64,000 bases of DNA from Gammaproteobacteria bacterium (GTDB lineage Bacteria > Pseudomonadota > Gammaproteobacteria > Steroidobacterales > GCA-2729495): NCBI GenBank assembly GCA_015709695.1, contig CP054183.1, forward strand, positions 1,972,992 to 2,036,991. The letters are read 5' to 3'. The notes beneath the pieces were generated by a model, which ran no database searches, was not told the DNA's origin, and was given only the letters and a program-made list of their open reading frames with translations. This document shows, piece by piece, positions 1-7,994 of this stretch. The position numbers and the translations under genes are program-made. Numbering within the stretch: position 1 is the stretch's first letter; the number at the start of each line of letters is the position of its first letter.

Positions 1-42
1 CCTGCCTTGTGCCATCCCGGGGCGCCGGGTATTTTCGCGCCC

Positions 43-798
43 ATGCCAGAGGCCGCCCGCAACCCCGCCATTCCCCGCTTCGCCATCGAGCACATGGTGC
101 CGACCCTCAACGGCACCGGATTCATGTTCGAGGTACTGGACGGCTACGCCGAGGAATGGATCCACCATGCCGGCCGTATCGCCGACCCGGTCCTGGAGGT
201 GGGCTGCGCCTACGGGGTGGCGACCCTCGAGGCCCTGGAGGCCGGTGCCCGGGTGGTGGCCTGCGACATGGAACCCCGGCATCTGGCGATCCTCGCCGGG
301 AGGGCCACGCCGTCGATGCGCCAGCGCCTGACCTGCCTCGCGGCGACGCTGCCCGAAGCCGACTTCGGCAGCGAGCGTTTCGGCGCCATCCTCTGCTCCC
401 GGGTGCTGCATTTCCTCGACGGCGCCGGCATCGACAGCGCCGTCGCCACCATGGCCCGCGCGCTCAGGCCCGGCGGCCGGCTCTACCTGGTGGCCGACAC
501 GCCCTACGGCATCTGGCGCAACTTCATCCCGGCATTCGAGGCCGCGCGGCGCGCCGGTGCGCGCTGGCCCGGCATGATGACTGGCCTGCACCACTACCTG
601 CCGACCCCGGGCATCCACCGCTACATCGACCGGCCCGCCTTCCTCAACCTGATGGATCCGGAACTGCTGGCGCGCATCTGCGCCGAAGCCGGGCTGCGCG
701 TGAAACGCGCCAGCTTCATCGACCGCGCCGATTTCCGCGGGCTGGGTGCGCTGGACGGCCGCGAGAACGCCGGGGTCCTCGCCATCAAGCCGGAATGA
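43..798 (+). CDS. class I SAM-dependent methyltransferase
   Basis: A soluble protein of about 251 residues with a class I (Rossmann) methyltransferase core. Motif I reads LEVGCAYGVAT near residue 50, an acidic residue follows at the end of strand 2 (VVACDME), and a post-motif segment ALRPGGRLYLV lies near residue 145. This is the usual layout of small-molecule methyltransferases of the Methyltransf_11/25 type. The substrate cannot be inferred. I prefer the ATG at 43; the frame stays open to a TTG at 7, but that extension is short and unlike the family. The gene sits at the window edge, so its upstream partners are unseen. Confidence is high for the fold and low for any specific role. Confidence 0.75.
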   Translation: MPEAARNPAIPRFAIEHMVPTLNGTGFMFEVLDGYAEEWIHHAGRIADPVLEVGCAYGVATLEALEAGARVVACDMEPRHLAILAGRATPSMRQRLTCLAATLPEADFGSERFGAILCSRVLHFLDGAGIDSAVATMARALRPGGRLYLVADTPYGIWRNFIPAFEAARRAGARWPGMMTGLHHYLPTPGIHRYIDRPAFLNLMDPELLARICAEAGLRVKRASFIDRADFRGLGALDGRENAGVLAIKPE

Positions 799-961
799 TC
801 CGCGCGCATCCGCTGCCGACATAACGACGTAAGCACGACGTCAAATGGCGGGCAACGGCGCGGTTCTTGCCAGAATGCCGTGACGCGTTTCCTCGCCGCG
901 CACGACAACCGGCTTAGAATCAGCGGCGTTCACTGCCAACAACAAGAAAAAGAAGCACACC

Positions 962-1216
962 ATGAACGAGGCACCTGGCCAGGTACTCGGTTACCTGGAC
1001 TACAAGAACAAGACCCGCACGGCCGCCTGGGAAGAACGTCTCTGGCAACAGCACCTCAACGGCGCGCCGGCCGACATTCGTGCCGATGAGGATCGCCAGC
1101 GCTACGGGGATCTCCTCAGCCGCATCGAGGAATCGCGCAGCCTCGCCCGCAGGCTGCACATGCGCCGCATGGCCGGGGCCCCGCAGTTCGGGCTGCTCGC
1201 CACCCACGCTACCTGA
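962..1216 (+). CDS. small hypothetical protein, 84 aa
   Basis: An 84-residue ORF, charged and predicted helical (many Arg, Glu, Gln), with no signal peptide, membrane segment or motif I recognise. The ATG at 962 follows an A-rich leader (about 943-961) that stands out in this GC-rich DNA and could aid initiation, though a clear Shine-Dalgarno is lacking. It lies alone between the methyltransferase and the kinase, with gaps of about 160 bp on each side, so no operon partner is implied. Coding status rests on the isolated start, the lack of a better ORF on either strand, and a sensible composition. It could still be spurious. Confidence 0.45.
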   Translation: MNEAPGQVLGYLDYKNKTRTAAWEERLWQQHLNGAPADIRADEDRQRYGDLLSRIEESRSLARRLHMRRMAGAPQFGLLATHAT

Positions 1217-1373
1217 GGCGACCGCACCGGCCGCGGGCGATGGCCGCGTGCCGTGATCCAGTTCTCAGCCCCGCCCGGGCGCCGGGCAAAGCGTGAGCAC
1301 GGTCACCGGGTCGCCGCGCCTGCGGTCGCTAGACTCGACCCGATCCCGTCACGGCTGCACGCCTCCGCCCGCC

Positions 1374-3461
1374 ATGGCCACTGCCTCGCCATACCTGCCA
1401 CCACCGGTGATGCCGGACAGCTTCGCCGACGCGCTCGAGGGCGTGATCGCCGGCGTCGCCGGCCTGGAGCTGGCGCGGCGGATGCTGGCAGCCACCCTCG
1501 ACCAGGAAGAAGGTGCGGCCGCGGCCCAGGACCTGCTCGACGATGCCCATGAGGCGGGCCGGCTCGGCGCCGAGGAGTACGCGGCGCTGACGGCCGACAT
1601 CAACCGCTACCTCGGCGAGGACGTGCCGACGGAGTGGTCCCAGGAACTCGTCGACGAAGCCGCTCCCGGCAGCGACACCCTGAGCCCGGGCGAGACGCAG
1701 CAGGCCACCGATGTCCGCAGCGGGACCGGGCTGCAGCCTGGTGCGGTGCTCATGCAGCGCTTCGTCCTGCAGGGCCGCCTGGGCGCCACCGGCACCAGCG
1801 ACGTCCTCAAGGCCATCGACCGGCAGCGCCAGCAGGCGCATGCCGGCAACCCCTGGGTGGCACTGAAGCTGGTGGTCCCCGGCACGGCGCATCACGCGCA
1901 ATCGCGGCAGATGCTGCAACGTGAAGCCGCGCTCGCGCAGGCGCTGCAGCACCCGCACATCGCCCGGGTATTCGGCTTCGCCGAGGACGACCGGCACGCG
2001 CTGCTGGCGATGGAATGGCTCGATGGCGAGTCGCTGGCGGAACTGCTCACGCGCCAGCGCTATCGCCCCCTCACCCTGGCGCACACGCGGCAGATCCTCG
2101 GCGAGGTGGCCGACGCACTGCACTTCGCGCACGGCCAGGGCATCACCCATGCCGACATCAAGCCCGGCAACATCTTCATCTGCCGCGACGGCAGCGCCAG
2201 GCTGCTCGATTTCGGCGTGGCGCGCTCCAGCGCCGATCCCCCGCGGCCCGCCACGGCGCGCACCCCGGCCTATGCCAGCTGCGAGGTCCTGGAGGGCGAG
2301 CCGCCCACGCCGCAGGACGACGTCTACTCGCTGGCCTGCGTGGCCTACCGCATGCTCGCAGGTCGGCGCGTCTTCGGCCATCACGATGCCCTCGCCGCCG
2401 AGCAGGCCGGCCGCAAGCCTGCCGCGATCCGCAACCTGCCCGGGCCGCAGTGGCAGGCGCTCGCACAGGCGCTCGCCCTGCGCCGCGAGGCGCGCACGCC
2501 GGACATCGCCTCCTTCATCAGTGCATTCAGCGCCACGCCACCGGTGGCCACGGCAACCTACCGTCCTGCAGCAGCCATCTCGCCCGCCGCGGAGCCTGCA
2601 CCGGCGCCCGTGGCACCGACGCCGAAGCCGCGGCGCCCACGCAGACCCGCATGGCAGGTGGCGGCTGCGATGGCGACAGTTCTGGCGGCAGCGGGGCTGA
2701 TCCTGCTGTCGCGGCCAGGCGAAGCGCCACCGCCAGCGGCGCCCGCCGGTACGGCGATGCCCGCGCCGGGCCCCACGGCCATGCCCCCGCCCCTCGATGT
2801 TGCCCCGCCGGCTGCCACGCCCCCCGCAGCCGCCACGGCAGCCACGACAACGGAACCTGCCGCGACACCGCCCGCCACGGACCGCCCGGCAACGCATCGC
2901 CTCCCGCAACAGCAGGCTGAGGAAGCAGCGCCGTCGGTGCCAACGCCGCCCCCCGTCGCGCCGGCCGAGCCGATGCCGCCCGCCGCATCGCTGCTCCCGG
3001 CGCCTGCACCCGCACCGGAAGTACCGGCACCGGAAGCACCGGGCCTGGCAGGCACCGATGCGACAACGTCTGCCGCCAGCACCAGCACCGGGCCAACAGC
3101 CGCGCCAGCCCTCGTGGCAGCCGCCGAAGTCACCGCCAGCCCGCCGGCGCCGGTTCCGGCAGCCGAGGCCGGGCCACGCGAGGTTCCGCTCGGCGACCTC
3201 GAACTGCTGCGCTACGTGAAGCCGGCCGAACCGCAGCTGCTGCCCGGCTCGGTGGGCCGCGGCTGGGTCAGCCTGGCTTTCGTGGTGGGAACCGATGGCC
3301 ACACGCGCGACGTGCAGGTCACGGGCTCCGAACCGGCGGGTGACTACGACGAGGTGGCGCTGCGCGCCGTGCAGCGCTGGCGCTTCGCGCCGGTGCTGGA
3401 AGACGGCCAGCCGGTGGAGCGCCGCACCCAGGTGCGCCTGCGCTTCGAGCCGGCGCCCTGA
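1374..3461 (+). CDS. Ser/Thr protein kinase with C-terminal TonB domain
   Basis: A 695-residue predicted inner-membrane protein. An N-terminal region (1-120) precedes a Hanks-type kinase domain (about 125-390) with ATP-anchoring Lys165 (VALKLV), catalytic loop HADIKPGN with Asp261, and DFG at 279-281. The usual HRD is HAD, so this is a non-RD kinase. A Pro/Ala-rich linker is interrupted by one membrane helix (about 427-446). The protein ends in a TonB C-terminal domain (about 609-695, containing VKPAEPQLLPGS and AVQRWRFAP). Such domains contact TonB boxes of outer-membrane receptors in the periplasm. The kinase would thus be cytoplasmic and the TonB domain periplasmic. The frame is open from 1293, but the ATG at 1374 is preferred. 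The partner receptor is unknown; a TonB-dependent receptor lies 8 kb away. Confidence 0.85.
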   Translation: MATASPYLPPPVMPDSFADALEGVIAGVAGLELARRMLAATLDQEEGAAAAQDLLDDAHEAGRLGAEEYAALTADINRYLGEDVPTEWSQELVDEAAPGSDTLSPGETQQATDVRSGTGLQPGAVLMQRFVLQGRLGATGTSDVLKAIDRQRQQAHAGNPWVALKLVVPGTAHHAQSRQMLQREAALAQALQHPHIARVFGFAEDDRHALLAMEWLDGESLAELLTRQRYRPLTLAHTRQILGEVADALHFAHGQGITHADIKPGNIFICRDGSARLLDFGVARSSADPPRPATARTPAYASCEVLEGEPPTPQDDVYSLACVAYRMLAGRRVFGHHDALAAEQAGRKPAAIRNLPGPQWQALAQALALRREARTPDIASFISAFSATPPVATATYRPAAAISPAAEPAPAPVAPTPKPRRPRRPAWQVAAAMATVLAAAGLILLSRPGEAPPPAAPAGTAMPAPGPTAMPPPLDVAPPAATPPAAATAATTTEPAATPPATDRPATHRLPQQQAEEAAPSVPTPPPVAPAEPMPPAASLLPAPAPAPEVPAPEAPGLAGTDATTSAASTSTGPTAAPALVAAAEVTASPPAPVPAAEAGPREVPLGDLELLRYVKPAEPQLLPGSVGRGWVSLAFVVGTDGHTRDVQVTGSEPAGDYDEVALRAVQRWRFAPVLEDGQPVERRTQVRLRFEPAP

Positions 3462-3470
3462 GCCGCGGCT

Positions 3471-4268
3471 TCAGTACCCGAGCGGCGTGAGGATGTCACG
3501 CTTCACGAACAGGCTCCTGAGGAACCGCCCGCGGATCTTGCTGCCGGTGAGCCAGCGCACGCTGGCGCCGCTCTCCCGCGCGGCCAGCATGCCCTCCACC
3601 AGGAACGGCGTGACGGTCTCCACCGTATCCGCCAGGATGTTGAGGATCCTGCGCGTCTGCTGCCAGCCCGCACCGCGCTGCTCCGGCCGCGGCAGCAACA
3701 GTTCGGTGAGCACCATGCCCGGGCTGAGGAAGCCGACCTTGACCGGCGTCTGCCTGAGTTCCGCGACCAGGGCCCGCGTGAAGTAGCGCAGCGCACACTT
3801 GGTCGCGCCATAGACCGCGAGCGTGGGACGCACCTCGCCGCTGCTGCCGAAGCCCTCCATGTTCCAGATCCAGCCGCCCTGCTGCTGGACCATGCGAGCC
3901 ACGCAGACCCGGCTGCAGTTCATCAGGCCCAGCACGTTGGTCATGACGGTGGCACGGAAATCCTCCGGTGCCAGCGTGAGGAACGGCGCCTTGCTGCCAT
4001 CACGTCCCGCGTTGTTGACCCAGATGTCGACGCGGCCGTGCGCGGCCGCCGCCGCATCCCACAAGGCCTCAACCTGCGCGTACTCGGCGACGTCGCAGGG
4101 ATGTCCGGCGACCCTCGCCTGCGGGAACTCGCCGGTGAGCCGGGCGACGGCGGCATCCACGGCCTCGCGGCCCCGGCTCGATACCGTCACGGCGTGGCCG
4201 CGCCGGAGGAACTCCCGTGCCATGCCGAGGCCGATGCCCCGGGTGCTGCCGGTGATGACGATGTTCAT
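3471..4268 (-). CDS. SDR-family oxidoreductase, NOL/NYC1-like
   Basis: A 265-residue classical short-chain dehydrogenase. The NAD(P)-binding motif TGSTRGIG is at 7-14, NNAG at 85-88, and the catalytic Tyr153-x3-Lys157 sits in YGATK, preceded by NMEGFGSSG, which supplies the Ser. The NMEG...YGATK arrangement resembles the chlorophyll(ide) b reductase (NOL/NYC1) branch of SDRs, whose bacterial members are mostly uncharacterised. No photosynthesis gene is nearby, so chlorophyll chemistry is unlikely here. The gene converges on the kinase gene with about 9 bp between the stops. Substrate unknown. Confidence 0.85.
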   Translation of the reverse strand: MNIVITGSTRGIGLGMAREFLRRGHAVTVSSRGREAVDAAVARLTGEFPQARVAGHPCDVAEYAQVEALWDAAAAAHGRVDIWVNNAGRDGSKAPFLTLAPEDFRATVMTNVLGLMNCSRVCVARMVQQQGGWIWNMEGFGSSGEVRPTLAVYGATKCALRYFTRALVAELRQTPVKVGFLSPGMVLTELLLPRPEQRGAGWQQTRRILNILADTVETVTPFLVEGMLAARESGASVRWLTGSKIRGRFLRSLFVKRDILTPLGY

Positions 4269-4396
4269 GCCGCGCTTCCCCTGTCGCCTGCGGTTGCTCC
4301 CGCACCGGCTGCACGGTGCCGCCCGCGCGACGGGTCGTCAAGTCATGGCACACGGGGGCGGCCCACGGCTAAGATCCGCGCATCCCAGCCACGCAG

Positions 4397-6460
4397 ATGC
4401 CCGCCATGCCCGAGCGCGCCGTCGTCGCCCCCGGCCCGACCGCCTGCCTGTGCCTGCTGCTGGCACTGGCCGGCATGACGGCGTGGGGCGCGCAGTGGCC
4501 GCAGGTCGGAGGCGAAGGCGCCCGCAAGTTCACGCCGCTCACGCAGATCAACGCCGGCAACGTCGACCAGCTGGTGGTCGCCTGGGATTACCACACCGGC
4601 GAGATCCAGCGGCGCGGTGATTTCGTCAACGAGTCGGCCAAGGTCGAGCTCAATCCGATCCTGCTGCCACCCGAGGCGGGCGGCCACCTGCTGATCTGCA
4701 CGCCGTTCAGCCGTGTGGTCGCGCTCGACCCCGCCACCGGCAGCGAGCGCTGGGTGTTCGAGCCCAACATCCGCATCGGCGGCTACGCCACGGCGGGCGA
4801 TCCGCAGGGGCTGGCGAGCCCGGCCTTCGCCAACTGCCGCGGCGTCGCCTACTGGGCCGACCGGGCGGCCGATCCGGCCGCGGCCTGCAGCCAGCGCGTG
4901 CTGCTGGCGACACACGATCTCCGGCTCATGGCGATCGATGCCAGGACGGGCCGGCTCTGCCCGGGCTTCGGCGACAAGGGCATCGTCAACATCGAACCGC
5001 TGGTGCTCGCCTCGCGGCCGGCCGCGGCAATCGGCGAGGTGAAATTCCCCGGCCCGCCACTGGTGGTGAACGACGTGGTGGTGGTGGGCAGCACGGTGCG
5101 CGACTTCAATCGCGCCGACGCGCCCGCCGGCACCGTGCGCGCCTTCGATGCCCGCAGCGGCGCGGCGCGCTGGAGCTTCGATCCCGTACCGCGCAGTGCC
5201 GCCGATCCCGCCCATGCGGGCTGGACGGCGGAGTCCGCGGCCAGCACCGGCGGTGCCAACGTCTGGGGCATGATGAGCGCAGACGAGGCGCGTGACCTGG
5301 TGTTCATGCCCACCTCGGGGCCATCACCCGACTACTACGGCGGCACGCGGCCGGGCGACAACCGCTACGCCGACTCCATCGTCGCCCTGCGCGGCGCCAC
5401 CGGCGAGCTGGTCTGGCATTTCCAGACCATCCACCACGACGTCTGGGACTACGACAACAGCGCGCAGCCGGCCCTGGTGGACCTCACCCGCGACGGCCGC
5501 CCCTTCCCGGCGGTCGTGCAGGCGACCAAGACCGGCATGCTCTACATCTTCCACCGCGAGACCGGCGAGCCCTTCTTCCCCATCGAGGAACGGCCGGTCC
5601 CGCAGGGCGGCGTGCCGGGCGAACGGCTGTCGCCGACGCAGCCGTTCCCGGTGAAGCCGCCGCCGCTGGTGCCGCAGGATTTCGACGATGCGGACTTCTG
5701 GGGCATCACGCCCTGGGAGCGCAACCGGTGCATGGAGTATTTCAAGGGCGCGCGCCGCGGGCCGATCTTCACCCCGCCCTCGCTGGAGGGCACGATCATC
5801 GTGCCCTCGACGGCCGGGGGCGTGAACTGGGGCGGCGTGGCCATCGACCCGCTGTCGAAGCTGCTGGTGGTCAACGTGCTGCGCATGGCCCACTACGCGC
5901 AGCTGATCCCGCTGGACCAGCTGCGGCAGCCGGCCGGCGGCAGCATCGCCGACAACATGATGGGCGCGCCGGGCGAACTGCGGGGCACACCCTACGCGTT
6001 GCGGCAGATGGCGCTCATCGCCCCGCCCGCCTCGCTCTGCACCGCGCCGCCCTACGCGCAGCTCGTCGGCGTCGATCTCGAGCAGGGCAGCATCGTCTGG
6101 AAAACGACGCTCGGCACCTGGGACCACAGCCTGCCGCCGCCCATGGCCGGCGCGCCCTTCTCGCTGCCCCTGCCCCTGCAATGGGGCACGCCCACCTTCG
6201 GCGGACCGCTCATCACCGCCGGCGGGCTCGCCTTTATCGGCGCCACCGGTGATGAGCGCTTCCGCGCCTTCGACACGCGGAGCGGCCGCGAGCTGTGGAG
6301 TGCCCGCCTGCCCACCGGCGCCTTCTCGATGCCGATGTCCTACGAAGTGGACGGCCGCCAGTTCGTGGTGGTGGCCGCGGGTGGCCATGCCTTCGTCTAC
6401 CCGAAGCCCGGCGACCTGATTCGCGCCTACGCGCTACCCGCCTCCGCCGCGAAACACTAG
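4397..6460 (+). CDS. PQQ-dependent dehydrogenase, glucose-dehydrogenase-like
   Basis: A 687-residue quinoprotein. An N-terminal hydrophobic stretch ending near GMTAWGA (about residue 30) looks like a signal peptide, so the enzyme should be periplasmic. The rest is an eight-bladed propeller with repeated W-motif-like segments (for example SERWVFEP, GELVWHFQ, GSIVWKTT, GRELWSAR). The IHHDVWDYD segment matches the family's active-site region around the catalytic Asp of membrane glucose dehydrogenase. It lacks the five N-terminal membrane helices of E. coli Gcd and so would need another electron acceptor, such as a soluble cytochrome or quinone-linked partner, not seen here. No pqq biosynthesis gene is in the window. 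The substrate is likely a sugar or polyol, but this is inference. Confidence 0.85.
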   Translation: MPAMPERAVVAPGPTACLCLLLALAGMTAWGAQWPQVGGEGARKFTPLTQINAGNVDQLVVAWDYHTGEIQRRGDFVNESAKVELNPILLPPEAGGHLLICTPFSRVVALDPATGSERWVFEPNIRIGGYATAGDPQGLASPAFANCRGVAYWADRAADPAAACSQRVLLATHDLRLMAIDARTGRLCPGFGDKGIVNIEPLVLASRPAAAIGEVKFPGPPLVVNDVVVVGSTVRDFNRADAPAGTVRAFDARSGAARWSFDPVPRSAADPAHAGWTAESAASTGGANVWGMMSADEARDLVFMPTSGPSPDYYGGTRPGDNRYADSIVALRGATGELVWHFQTIHHDVWDYDNSAQPALVDLTRDGRPFPAVVQATKTGMLYIFHRETGEPFFPIEERPVPQGGVPGERLSPTQPFPVKPPPLVPQDFDDADFWGITPWERNRCMEYFKGARRGPIFTPPSLEGTIIVPSTAGGVNWGGVAIDPLSKLLVVNVLRMAHYAQLIPLDQLRQPAGGSIADNMMGAPGELRGTPYALRQMALIAPPASLCTAPPYAQLVGVDLEQGSIVWKTTLGTWDHSLPPPMAGAPFSLPLPLQWGTPTFGGPLITAGGLAFIGATGDERFRAFDTRSGRELWSARLPTGAFSMPMSYEVDGRQFVVVAAGGHAFVYPKPGDLIRAYALPASAAKH

Positions 6461-6963
6461 CGCGCGCTGTCGGCAGGCAGGTTCTCGCGGGCACGGACGC
6501 CCTTGCGATAGATGGTGTAAACAATCACCGGGATGTCGAGGACACCGAGCGTCTCGTGAATATGCGGCTCGACGTCACTCCATTGCAGCCCGCCGACGCC
6601 GGTGGCAAGCCGCGGCAGCGCAAGGCTGGCAAAGCGCTCGCGGATCGCCAGCTCGCGCAGGTTGCGCAAGGCATGGCTGACGTAGGACACCGTGGCCTTG
6701 CCGGGCTTCTCGCCGCGGCCATAGGCGCCTTCCTGCGTGAACAGGCATACGATGCGCCGGCCACCCGGTCCCGCCCATGTCCAGAGCGACCCCGGCCGGG
6801 CGTGGGTGGTCTTGCAGTAGTGGCGAAAGTCCTTGTAGAGCGCCGGCCACTGCTCGCGCAGGGCCAGGGCCAGGCCCTGGTGGAAATCGTCGTTCGGCGC
6901 CACGCCATGGGCAATGACCTGGGCACCGCTGAGCAGGATGTCTCCTGAAACCTGGGAAATCAT
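6457..6963 (-). CDS. macro-domain protein (ADP-ribose binding or hydrolase)
   Basis: A 168-residue single macro domain: GDIL near the N-terminus, an AQVIAHGVAPND segment in the place where macro domains recognise the distal ribose, YVSHALRNLREL in the middle, and LPRLATGVGGLQW near residue 118, the phosphate-binding loop of the ADP-ribose-1''-phosphatase/TARG1-like branch. Such proteins remove or bind ADP-ribose from proteins, nucleic acids or tRNA-splicing by-products. The last few codons overlap the 3' end of the convergent PQQ dehydrogenase gene by 4 bp. It is divergent from the arginine-methyltransferase-like gene across about 98 bp, so the two may share a promoter region. Confidence 0.8.
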   Translation of the reverse strand: MISQVSGDILLSGAQVIAHGVAPNDDFHQGLALALREQWPALYKDFRHYCKTTHARPGSLWTWAGPGGRRIVCLFTQEGAYGRGEKPGKATVSYVSHALRNLRELAIRERFASLALPRLATGVGGLQWSDVEPHIHETLGVLDIPVIVYTIYRKGVRARENLPADSAR

Positions 6964-7061
6964 GTCGACCTCATCCGTTGAGTCGGCGCGGGCGGCAGAA
7001 TAGCACGGCCTGCTGCGGTGGCGGCGGCAGCTCGTGCTACAGTCGCCGCGGAATCCACACC

Positions 7062-7994
7062 ATGATCATCGAGTTCCACAGGAAGATGCTGGCGGACCAG
7101 GTGCGTTCGGCGGCCTTCGAGGCCGCGCTGCGCCGGGTCATCACGCCCGGCCAGAGCACGGTGGCCGACATCGGCGCCGGCACCGGCCTGCTCGGCTTCA
7201 TGGCACAACGGCTGGGTGCCCGCGAAGTGCACCTCGTCGAGCAGGGCGAAGTCATCGGCCTCGCGGCGCAGCTGGCCGATGCCAACGCCATCCCCGGGCT
7301 GCACTTCTGGCAGGCGCATTCCGCGGACATCCTCGAGCCGCCGCAGGTGGACGTGGTGGTCGCGGAGATCCTCGGCAACCTCGCGCTGGAGGAGAACGCG
7401 CTGGAAACGCTGGCCGATGCCCGGCGCTTCCTCAGGGACGGCGGCACCCTGGTTCCGGTGCGCATCGAGCAGTTCGTCGCGCCGGTTGGCAACGCCGCGT
7501 TTCGCGAGGAACTCTGCAGCTGGGACCGCGTGCCGCTCGGCCTCGATTTCAGCGCGGCACGCAGGCTGTCATTCGACAACGTCTACGTGCGGCGCATCGT
7601 CCCGGCCGACCTGCTGGCCGGCGACTGCGCACGCCGCTGGGACGCGCTCGATTTCGCCAGCGTCACCGACGGCCGGCGGCACGGCAGCGCCCGCTGGACG
7701 CTGCCCGCGGCCGTCCGCATCCACGGCTTCGCGCTGTGGTGGGACTGCGAGCTGGTGGCCGGCGTGCGTCTCGGCACCAGCCCATTCGGCCCACCGACCC
7801 ACTGGGACCAGGTCTACGCACCGGTGGCCGAAGCGCTGGATTGCGCGGCGGGTGACGAGCTGGCCATCGACATCGGCATGGAGACCGGCGGCGGCGAGGC
7901 CGGCATCGGCCTGCGCTGGGAAGTCACGCAGCGGCGCGCCGGGCAGGTGATCGCCAGCCACGAGCATGACATCGGCCGCGGCTTCATCGGCTGA
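7062..7994 (+). CDS. protein arginine methyltransferase-like (PRMT family)
   Basis: A 310-residue protein with the PRMT signature set: an HRKMLADQVR segment at 6-15, matching the PRMT HxxMLxDxxR element; SAM-binding motif I VADIGAGTGLLG (34-45); the double-E loop with Glu102 and Glu111 spaced nine residues as in eukaryotic PRMTs; a beta-barrel-like C-terminal half; and a THW loop (Thr246-His247-Trp248). These residues bind and orient the arginine guanidinium. The ATG at 7062 is chosen because homology starts directly after it. An upstream in-frame start at 6978 exists but adds a Gly/Cys-rich leader. The 3' end overlaps the convergent Crp/Fnr gene by 11 bp. Substrate unknown; bacterial PRMT-like proteins are sparsely studied. 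Confidence 0.75.
   Translation: MIIEFHRKMLADQVRSAAFEAALRRVITPGQSTVADIGAGTGLLGFMAQRLGAREVHLVEQGEVIGLAAQLADANAIPGLHFWQAHSADILEPPQVDVVVAEILGNLALEENALETLADARRFLRDGGTLVPVRIEQFVAPVGNAAFREELCSWDRVPLGLDFSAARRLSFDNVYVRRIVPADLLAGDCARRWDALDFASVTDGRRHGSARWTLPAAVRIHGFALWWDCELVAGVRLGTSPFGPPTHWDQVYAPVAEALDCAAGDELAIDIGMETGGGEAGIGLRWEVTQRRAGQVIASHEHDIGRGFIG

Noticed and set aside
7-42. TTG start at 7 for the first methyltransferase
   Set aside because: Adds 12 residues without similarity; an ATG follows at 43. The true start could also lie outside the window.
1329-3302. 657-aa minus-strand open frame opposite the kinase gene
   Set aside because: Composition is Arg/Gly/Cys-rich without motifs; the plus-strand kinase has conserved catalytic residues.
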